NCBI GenBank assembly: GCA_936450465.1
Contig: OW388297.1
Coordinates: 63,175,202-63,239,201 of the forward strand
Direction of reading: 5' to 3'
Origin: Gibbula magus
Lineage: Eukaryota > Mollusca > Gastropoda > Trochida > Trochidae
DNA length: 64,000 bases
In this document: positions 57,366 to 64,000 of the stretch, one piece after another
Layout: the number at the start of each line of letters is the position of its first letter
How positions within the stretch are numbered: the stretch's first letter is position 1
Notes under the pieces: model-generated
Database searches by the model: none
What the model was told of the DNA's origin: nothing
Seen by the model: the letters and a program-made list of their open reading frames with translations, nothing else
Translations under genes and position numbers: made by a program

Positions 57366-57545
57366 AAGAGGTGTACAATCATATTTAAGGACTGTCAAGT
57401 GTACTCCAAAAGTGTACAAGTAGGCAGCCCTGTGATTCTCCTGGTGGGAGTGATTGAGTATTGTCTATTTCTATCCGAATTTTGTAAGCCACATTTTGAC
57501 TTGACTAACTTTCAAACAGCACTTTATATTCACTCAGTGAAATAA
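57366..57545 (+). CDS. Exon-like open segment, unknown
   Basis: A strong-looking splice acceptor (polypyrimidine run ending TTTATATTTCTAG at 57363) precedes a 59-codon segment without ATG, ending at a TAA (57543-57545). Its residues are natural-looking (contains IIFKDCQVYSKSVQVGSP and FCKPHFDLTNF), with one short hydrophobic stretch. A TTT|GTAAGC donor-like site occurs at about 57483. No domain is recognised. A second acceptor-like site at 57551 is followed by 20 codons (LSRRLEYPDWKSSVHGKFVL) and a TAA at 57615-57617. However, splicing the 57483 donor to it creates a stop, so no consistent model joins them. Confidence 0.2.
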   Translation, partial: KRCTIIFKDCQVYSKSVQVGSPVILLVGVIEYCLFLSEFCKPHFDLTNFQTALYIHSVK

Positions 57546-57764
57546 TTTCAGGACTAAGCAGAAGACTAGAGTACCCTGACTGGAAATCATCTGTGCATGG
57601 AAAGTTTGTGCTGTAACCTTTCAAATATCAACTGCCAACTTTCCCCTAAGGCATAGTCTCTACACTGGCCAATTTAAATTTTTGCTGCATTTCATCAGTG
57701 TTTCTGTGCAAGTGTAGAAATCTCTGACACATAAAAGGCAACAAGGCATAAGGTGATACAACTT

Positions 57765-57955
57765 CCCTCTGCAAAGCATAACTCGTGCCAGTCTCCATTC
57801 CTGGCTACTTCAAGCCTTGTTGCATTTCCTTAACTTTTCTGTGCTTGTGAATCAGAGCCCACTTCGCAAATGCTGCTATGTTAGCACAGAAAAGTTCAGA
57901 AATTGCAGAAAGATTTAAATTAGCTATTGAGAGACTGGCACGAGTTATGCCTAAA
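57765..57955. mobile_element. Small inverted-repeat element (GCATAACT..CCAGTCTCC family)
   Basis: 'GCATAACTCGTGCCAGTCTC' (57777) is mirrored by 'GAGACTGGCACGAGTTATGC' (57929-57948). The inner arms 'CTTAACTTTTCTGTGC' and 'GCACAGAAAAGTT' also pair. Related copies at 27197 and 54018. Confidence 0.75.
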
Positions 57956-58242
57956 GGTCCAAGTGAGTGGTTTAATTTGTTCAATCGAAATTGGACTCAA
58001 AATTAGAAACACAGTTAGGGATTTATCTCCTGTCAGACGCCTTCCAGATATTATTCAACATGCACACCATAGCGGTAATAAAACATGTAACACAGGCTTG
58101 TTTATGACAGGTCTTGACATAAAGTTAGAACAAGAAAATGAAGATTGATCAACCACTATTTTTCATATGTTTTCAGTTTATCTATTGTCTGCCTATCCAT
58201 GATCTCTTTATTAATGTCAAATACATGTACAACATATCTCGA

Positions 58243-58308
58243 ACATAGATCGCCGCAAATGGCTGCGATACTGCCGAAGTGGCGTTAAGCAATAACTCAC
58301 TCACTCGA
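58243..58308 (+). mobile_element. SINE tail fragment (GGCGTTAAGC..CTCACTCACT)
   Basis: 'GCTGCGATACTGCCGAAGTG' followed by 'GCGTTAAGCAATAACTCACT'; the same tail is found inverted at 61881-61944. Confidence 0.7.
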
Positions 58309-58309
58309 A

Positions 58310-58655
58310 CATGGACATATTTCCAACATGCTGGATTTCAAAGTGGTGTGTAAAAGCATCTGATGAATTTCAGAAAAATTGTACTATTTGAGGCTATGTG
58401 GTGGGAGGGCATCAGACAGTCTAAATCCAGCGATCATGCCTCACATGAGCATCAGGTCCCTTGAAATCCTAGCTTAGCAATGTCACCCTGACATAGTATC
58501 ATCCTCATGTTCTTCGGGGGGTGTCAGGGGGTGTCAGGGGGTGTTCACTTTCAATGAAAACACAGCACCATGCAGTCAATCTATTTATTGCACTTTTGAT
58601 GTTCAAGTCAAATTCAGTTTCAATCACTTTAGTAGTAGAAATAAACAGTTTCTCC
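58310..58655. other. Unique sequence with three GTGTCAGGGG copies
   Basis: A 10-bp triplicate 'GGGGGTGTCA' at about 58516-58544; otherwise nothing. Confidence 0.5.
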
Positions 58656-58661
58656 TTTCAG

Positions 58662-58744
58662 GAGTCATGAGGTTCACAAGCAACTACAAAGCCCCTCCAC
58701 ACAAAAAGAGAAATGGTTTTAAATCAATTTGTTCTTTAGTTTAA
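58662..58744 (+). CDS. Candidate terminal coding exon, unknown
   Basis: A good acceptor (AGTTTCTCCTTTCAG at 58661) is followed by an open frame of 26 codons from 58664 that ends TTAGTTTAA. The residues are basic (contains NYKAPPHKKRNGFKSI). A canonical AATAAA lies at 58837-58842, about 95 bp after the stop, as expected for a last exon. An alternative frame after the same acceptor also stays open for 19 codons, so the frame choice is not secure. No upstream exon is firmly identified. If real, this plus-strand gene would be tail-to-tail with the minus-strand gene ending at 61571. Confidence 0.27.
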
Positions 58745-58849
58745 GTACCCATGGCAGTTTTCCATTGCAAGTATCAAATCACTTATCTCCCATGTACCCA
58801 AACGCATTCACTATACATGTTTAAATGTCATTCAAAAATAAATTCTTTT

Positions 58850-59740
58850 TTAATAACAATACCAATAATGGAATTTGTTCTCCAAGGATATATATATTTG
58901 TTGAGTTTGAGGGTTGTAGCTATAGATAACCAACCAATATACAAAAACATTATACACATATATATTCTTTACAGAGGAACTGTTAGGAAATATTATATTA
59001 ACTTATTCACGCTATAAAAATAATATTTTACTTGAAATCGACTCTGGAAGACATTAAGAATATTGATGTAGGTGATATAATTAATGTACAAATTACACAT
59101 GGGCTAGTACTTATAGGCAAGTTCTCTCTCTCAATTTCAGAAAGAGGAATTTTGATTATTTTTCAACAAAAGTTAGTGTGCCCAGTCAAAAAGTTGTGTT
59201 ATTATTTTTATTTTTTATATTTATGAAATTATGATTTCAATAAGAAAATTTCCATTATTTTAAAAAAATGGTAGAGTGTCTGGTCGAAACTCTAATTTTT
59301 CTTTAAACCTTAAAAATATAATCACGTGCAACTAAGGAATGTATTTCTGCAAACACATAATCTTTTCCAGCATTTTAACGATAAGTAAACAAATGAACTT
59401 GGTCTTTATCTTGATCTCTGAAGCATTTCTTAAAGACACTGTAGCACGTTTATTTAATTTTGTATATGTTCAAATTTGCCATTTCATATAATAATGCTGC
59501 AGTAGTATATCTTATATCTTAGGGGGGTAAAACAGTCCATAACACGATCCATTAGAAAACGGTGTCTGCTAGCAGTGTGAACACCTTTTAATAATTCGAG
59601 GGAAATGGATCAGTGTTGTGTTAACGAACGATAACCATTCGTTCTAGAACTTCAGTGATTTAGGAGGAATGTTTCGCAATTTGAAACATTTCTTCATTAT
59701 CAGAACACTTTATTTCCATCAGAAAACATGATACAGGCCC
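58850..59740. other. AT-rich sequence, nothing firm
   Basis: At 59433-59452 'TAAAGACACTGTAGCACGTTT' resembles the family 4 MITE terminus; its partner could be the 'GGCCCTTTAA' at 59737, next to the complete copy, suggesting a nested or adjacent older copy. Confidence 0.4.
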
Positions 59741-60103
59741 TTTAAAGGGACAGTAGCACGTTTTTTCGTGGAAATAAGTCAATGAAATGCATTTGAAAAA
59801 AGATGTCACCAATAGTAAAACACCCTTCTCTCTACGGAAAATCAAGTTAAAAATGAGCGTACATGGTTCTGTAAAGCCATGGGAATCGTTTTTGTCAATC
59901 GAAATAATAAATTGTGTTCACAATAAAATGGCCGCCATGCAATTTTTGCTTTATACGAAACATAGTTTTTACCACTACAGATAATTGGTTTGTGTAATTA
60001 GATGTTTTACCCTCTAAAGTTAATTTAAATGAAATAAACTATCTTAATAAATGGGAAATTTGAAAAAATAAATTTTGCAAAAAACATGCTACTGCCCCTT
60101 TAA
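59741..60103 (+). mobile_element. MITE family 4, complete copy
   Basis: Termini TTTAAAGGGACAGTAGCACG (59741) and CATGCTACTGCCCCTTTAA (60085-60103). The interior is about 90% alike to 49168-49532 by eye, in the same orientation. Confidence 0.92.
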
Positions 60104-60660
60104 GATATCAACTGTTTTCATTGTTTCATTTTCTTGAGATAAGAACTAAGAGGATCCAAGACTCTTTGGTGAATAATGAAATGGGTTATTATGGCAGTTG
60201 TAGGTTACTGGAAAGTTACTTTGCAAGTAAAAATTTGAACACGTTTGTGGAAGGTAGATGATAATGAATGAAATGGTTCAATGAAGTAATGTTGCTTTAA
60301 AACCATCAACCATGCTGCATGTTGAAACATCATAAAACAATATCACGTATCATGTTTCTTATAAAAAGCATCAGTAAACATATGGACATGAGCATACAAA
60401 AGAAAAAACGTCAAGTTGTCTGATAGTTACATTATTTCTTGGTTACAGTTCGTGACAAAATGTGGTTATATATCTTATAATGGGAAGACATTGCAAGGCA
60501 CTCAAACAAATGTTTATGAACACAGAAATCTGAAAGAATGGTTTAGACTGAATTTTTGGAGGTAGTTAAAAGACTTTCAAAGAAAGAATTAGAGATACGG
60601 TTATTGAGAATTCTTAAAATTTTCATAAAACTGGAATAGAGCTTATATTTCTAAATTACA
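60104..60660. other. Unique sequence, nothing supported
   Basis: No feature recognised. Confidence 0.5.
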
Positions 60661-60663
60661 CTT

Positions 60664-61168
60664 ACTAAACTGAGGTACAAAAGAAACTTTACACCCTATT
60701 GTTTCACTCAACCAGTAAAGATAACAAAACAAATTGATATGATAGAACCGGGATATTATTTAAAGTTTAGTGTTGACTGATTCGGCAAACAATCATACTT
60801 GGTTGGTTTTTTTTCAAACATGCAGAGTTAGAGTCACTGAAAGGACCAAGGGGTATAAAATCATTTTTACACCAACATGACCCCTACCGTGTATATAATG
60901 TTGTAAATGTGTGCAGAATGAGGCACATTTATTGATTTTCACTTAACAGATATCTTATATGTTGATGAACAGTTGTGTTTTATCCAAATTAATTTTGGAA
61001 AATAAAAAAAAATTAAAAGCCACATAGAAATATTCCTTGGCTGATGACTAAACGCATGATCTTTTCAGTTTTAGAGTACGACTTCGGAAACATAAGATAT
61101 TTGTAATTGAAAATCAAACATATGATAAAACCAATTGAGGTGTAAAGTTTCTTTTGTACCTCAGTTTA
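60664..61168 (+). mobile_element. MITE family 1, complete diverged copy
   Basis: Termini 'CTGAGGTACAAAAGAAACTT' (60670) and 'AGTTTCTTTTGTACCTCAG' (61146-61164) pair perfectly although they differ from the other copies' termini. The interior keeps 'ACACCAACATGACCCCTACC' and 'GTGTGCAGAATGAGGCACAT'. Confidence 0.88.
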
Positions 61169-61169
61169 C

Positions 61170-61570
61170 ATATTAACAATATATATACAAATCATCTCCA
61201 ATTTCTCACTCTCTTTTTGGAAATTACATCATTATAATCAGGGATTGGGAAAGATACTTTTGAAAATGAGCCATTTTCAGAACTTTTAGTCATTTTCAGA
61301 ATTATAAATGGGCCATTCCCCTTTGTAGCAATAGTAAAATTCCAAATTTTAATGGACCATTTTTTCATCCAATGTGTAAAATAGCCCAAGGCCCCTACCT
61401 TCCCCAATCCCTGGTATAATAATTCAGATCGAAATTTCTAATGTATCACTGCAAACATTGCAAAAGGTACACACAAAAAACTTTCTTACTGGCCTCCAAT
61501 TTAAGAGACTTTATAATTTACAATACATACAAAATTCAGTAAATGCTTTACGAACAATCCTCAACTTGTG
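61170..61570 (-). other. Probable 3' untranslated/flanking region of the minus-strand gene
   Basis: It follows the TGA at 61571 on the minus strand. No canonical AATAAA was found before the MITE; an ATTAAA variant occurs at about 61352-61347 on the minus strand. The assignment is inferred from position only. Confidence 0.3.
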
Positions 61571-61646
61571 TCAGTGTCGACGAAGTCTTTTGCCCGATGA
61601 ATCTGCCACTGAACTTTTCCTCTTTTTAGATAAAGAATCTGGAAGA
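61571..61646 (-). CDS. Last coding exon of an unidentified, probably nuclear protein
   Basis: On the minus strand a very good acceptor (CTATTCTTTTTGTCCCCAG, AG at 61648-61647) opens this 76-nt exon. Its first base completes a split Ser codon from the upstream exon, and 24 residues then run to a TGA at 61573-61571. The peptide begins LPDSLSKKRKSS and ends SGKRLRRH. It is a short, basic, low-hydrophobicity tail with a KKRK and a KRLRR cluster, typical of nuclear localisation signals. The plus-strand frame over the same bases (61458-61712) lacks an equivalent splice-phase match and is treated as a shadow. Protein family not recognised. Confidence 0.68.
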
Positions 61647-62175
61647 CTGGGGACAAAAAGAATAGAAGTGATATCAATATGTGACAAAGATAATTGGTAT
61701 ACCAGGTATTAAGAATAAGCAAGAAACAAGAATCAATGACCATTTCTTACACAGACTTCTTGGGTCGGAGTCGGGGACTTGAGTTTCATCTTTAGCTGTA
61801 TCCTATATCCCCTATATCCTCATTAATACTGGACCACCCACTTTCATATATATACCTCATAAATATTGCACCAGTCCCTTTTAGTGAGTGAGTGAGTTAT
61901 TGTTTAACGCCATTTCGGCAGTATCGCAGTCATTAGCGGCGAACCAGATTTTTTAAAACTGAATCTTAAACCCATACAAATTGTGCTTAGGAACGCACAT
62001 TATACTGTTAAAATGGCCTCATGTGAGCGTTCAGTCAAAAATTAACAACACAAGACCGAATTTGATTGTATGAAACTAAAGTTCACAAAAAATCAAAGTC
62101 AAATAAGGTGATATATAGACAGAATATATCTGAATCACAGGTGTTGACATCTCAGTACATATATAAACCGCTCAC
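61647..62175 (-). other. Last intron of the minus-strand gene
   Basis: 529 bp from donor GTGAGC (62175) to acceptor CCCCAG (61647). It contains an inverted SINE tail fragment at 61881-61944 and is otherwise AT-rich. Confidence 0.62.
61881..61944 (-). mobile_element. SINE tail fragment, inverted
   Basis: 'TTAGTGAGTGAGTGAGTTAT' then 'TGTTTAACGCCATTTCGGCA' is the reverse complement of the tail seen at 58243-58308. Confidence 0.75.
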
Positions 62176-62309
62176 CTTGCTCTAAGAGCCGTAACTTCTG
62201 GGGGACAGAAGTCGTCAGGAAGAGGGGAGGGGTCATCAGTCAGCTGGGCTGCGATAAATTCTGGCTTCAGACACAGAACATTTGCTGTTATCAGGTTCTC
62301 TAGGTCTTC
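62176..62309 (-). CDS. Penultimate coding exon of the same unidentified gene
   Basis: 134 nt bounded on the minus strand by acceptor TTCTTTGTTGTAG (AG at 62311-62310) and donor GCAAG|GTGAGC (62175). Only one of the three phases is open: 44 codons plus two bases, and the last two bases (AG) join the first T of the next exon to make Ser. The peptide begins EDLENLITANVLCLKPEF, passes IAAQLTDDPSPLPDDFCP and ends PEVTALRA, with helical then proline/aspartate-rich composition. The DNA is clearly GC-richer than its surroundings. Upstream exons lie beyond the window or are unrecognised in 62310-64000. The family is not recognised; with the basic tail, a nuclear role is an inference. Confidence 0.72.
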
Positions 62310-62461
62310 CTACAACAAAGAACATAATTTGTCACTCTGCAAGAAGAAGAACTAGAAATTTGTGCATGTGATGCACTGTGATGTCCCCCGCTCCAACTTT
62401 CAATCCAACCTAATCATATTACCCTTATTTTTCACTTATGCTAAGCACTAAGTTCAATACT

Positions 62462-63612
62462 GCATTTATAACGAGAAATTAAAAATTCAGAATAGCCAAA
62501 GTAGCAAAAGGCACGACTCTATCACTAGGTCTAAGCAAATACCAAGTTTGGTGAAAAAAATATTGAACGGTTTTGGAGATAAAGGCCAGAAAAGGTCCAT
62601 ACCCCCAATATGCAATAAGTTAAAATCGTTTCCATGGAAACCAGAAAAAAAAAAAATTCAGAATAACCAAAATAGCAAAAGGCACCACTCCACCACTTGG
62701 TCTAACCACATACCAAGTTTCATAAAGAAATACTTGATAGATTTTGAAATAGAGGCCGGAAAACGTCCCTACCCCCAATATGCATTAAGTTAAAATTGTT
62801 TCCATGGAAACCAGAAAAAAATAAAAATTAAGAATAACCAAAATAGCAAAAGGCACGACTCTATCACTAGGTCTAAGCAAATACCAAGTTTGGTGAAAAA
62901 AATATTGAACGGTTTTGGAGATAAAGGCCAGAAAAGGTCCATACCCCCAATATGCAATAAGTTAAAATCGTTTCCATGGAAACCAGAAAAAACAAAAATT
63001 CAGAATAACCAAAATAGCAAAAGGCACCACTCCACCACTTGGTCTAACCACATACCAAGTTTCATAAAGAAATACTTGATAGATTTTGAAATAGAGGCCG
63101 GAAAACGTCCCTACCCCCAATATGCATTAAGTTAAAATTGTTTCCATGGAAACCAGAAAAAAATAAAAATTAAGAATAACCAAAATAGCAAAAGGCACCA
63201 CTCTATCACTAGGTCTAAGCAAATACCAAGTTTGGTGAAAAAATATTGAACGGTTTTGGAGATAGAGGCCGGAAAAGGTTCCTACTCCCAATATGCACTA
63301 AGTTCAAATTGTTTCCATGGAAACCAGAAAAAATAAAAAATTCAGAATAACCAAAATAGCAAAAGGCACCACTCCACCACTAGGTCTAACCACATACCAA
63401 GTTTCGTAAAGAAATACTTGATAGATTTTGAAATAGAGGCCAGAAAAGGTCCCTACCCCCAATTTGCACTAAGTTCAAATTGTTTCCATGGAAACCAGAA
63501 AAAATAAAAAATTCAGAATAACCAAAATAGCAAAAGGCACCACTCCACCACTAGGTCTAACCACATACCAAGTTTCGTGAAAAAATATTGAACGGTTTTT
63601 GAGATATGGCCC
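62462..63612. repeat. 171-bp satellite with alternating A/B units
   Basis: Seven units start about 62503, 62674, 62846, 63017, 63188, 63359 and 63530 (marker AGCAAAAGGCAC), spacing 171-172 bp. Units alternate: A has 'CTATCACTAGGTCTAAGCAA' and 'TGAACGGTTTTGGAGAT'; B has 'CCACCACTTGGTCTAACCAC' and 'CTTGATAGATTTTGAAAT'. The order is A-B-A-B-A-B-B/A hybrid. Each unit ends 'GTTTCCATGGAAACC', a perfect dyad. Since 171 is 57 codons, two identical 81-codon frames recur 342 bp apart; they are not a gene. Confidence 0.95.
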
Positions 63613-63690
63613 GGAAAAGAAAGCATTTCGGAATAACGGAATAACGGAATGACAGAATGACGGAATAACGGACGGAGGCCAAAACATTAT
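63612..63690. repeat. ACGGAATAACGGA end sequence of the satellite-type repeat
   Basis: Tandem 'CGGAATAACGGAATAACGGA' then 'GACGGAGGCCAAAACATTATG' follows the last satellite unit, with a roughly 10-bp period (63630-63672). It probably marks the terminus of the interspersed element from which the array was amplified. Confidence 0.6.
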
Positions 63691-63691
63691 G

Positions 63692-64000
63692 TCTCATAAT
63701 AATACAGATAGAGAACTGATAGACATTTTAGAACATGTGAGTGGATATGTAACAGATAAGTTTCTGGATTTCATCATCTGCTGTTTGCATATAATTCAAA
63801 GCCGATTCAAAGCTAAATCAACTGGATCTTGGGACCAGAACAGGTTTTCAAAGATTATGAAAGAATAGAAGAAACCATAGTTACATGTTAACAAATCTTT
63901 TAATATCCCATGAAGACCAGTACATTCTTGCAAGAAATACAGTGACGGTTTATCCGCTTGATTTGGCTACAGTTAACAATCGTCCGGAAAGTAAATCATC
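63692..64000. other. Unique sequence, nothing supported
   Basis: Expected to lie in the upstream intron of the minus-strand gene; I see no further exon. Confidence 0.45.

Noticed and set aside
57840..57990. Plus-strand open segment with a helical, natural-looking peptide
   Set aside because: It overlaps the right arm of the small inverted-repeat element at 57765-57955, whose arms recur elsewhere; the reading is accidental.
57927..58148. 73-codon plus-strand frame with an acidic end
   Set aside because: It starts in the same inverted-repeat element, and the acceptor candidates upstream of its distal part are weak.
61458..61712. Plus-strand 84-codon frame opposite the last exon
   Set aside because: The minus-strand reading has a better acceptor, a matching phase with the upstream exon and a terminal stop; the plus frame is probably its shadow, although it too has an AG|GTATTA donor-like end.
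62548..63135. Two nearly identical 81-residue proteins
   Set aside because: They are successive A-B pairs of the 171-bp satellite; the frame stays open only because 171 is a multiple of three.

Overview
This is a eukaryotic, AT-rich, repeat-dominated stretch with almost no protein-coding content. It most likely comes from a marine mollusc, probably a gastropod of the abalone, top-shell or limpet kind. That placement is inference. It rests on several copies of a short element ending in a 'GGCGTTAAAC...CTCACTCACTCACT' tail, on tRNA-Glu-headed SINEs, on 'AAGGTCAAGGTCA' repeats and on many foldback elements, which together are typical of molluscan intergenic DNA. Nothing bacterial is present (no operons, no Shine-Dalgarno sites, no CRISPR).

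Layout. 1-9.5 kb: a (CCTCA)n array, a 5S-rRNA-like SINE head, a MITE, a 10-bp minisatellite, a large (AGT)n tract, a CpG-rich patch with a possible first exon (5902-6019), a tRNA-Glu SINE and a second MITE family. 9.5-25 kb: mostly featureless AT-rich DNA with a MITE4 fragment, two poly-G runs, 27-bp and ~45-bp minisatellites, a decayed LINE reverse-transcriptase fragment, a 166-bp palindrome and a short ORF with hydrophobic segments. 25-38 kb: (AGT)n tracts, SINEs, a tRNA-like gene split by a (TAG)n block, a young processed retrocopy with an 11-bp target-site duplication, a 43-45-bp minisatellite, a possible first exon at 35584 and a 462-bp tandem duplication carrying a SINE. 38-49 kb: foldback elements, (AT)n tracts, a 16-bp minisatellite that is open in every minus-strand frame, and a 34-bp minisatellite. 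49-61 kb: MITEs, a SINE between two (AGT)n tracts, a LINE 3' end, more foldbacks and a few weak plus-strand exon-like pieces. 61-64 kb: the one gene I consider real, followed by a 171-bp satellite.

The best gene evidence is on the minus strand at the right end. Two exons (62309-62176 and 61646-61571) are each bounded by good splice signals. Their phases match exactly, and they encode the C-terminus of a basic-tailed, probably nuclear protein ending at a TGA; the 5' part lies beyond the window. I do not recognise the family. Its upstream intron holds the 171-bp satellite with partly alternating A and B units, and its last intron holds a SINE tail. Other exon-like pieces are reported at low confidence.

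Most apparent ORFs come from repeat sequence: trinucleotide arrays, the 16-bp, 27-bp and 171-bp repeats, or foldback elements. The most interesting non-coding signals are long hairpins whose stems carry paired substitutions between copies, three MITE families sharing a CAAAAGAAA terminal core, and repeated contact between (ACT/AGT)n microsatellites and tRNA-derived sequences.
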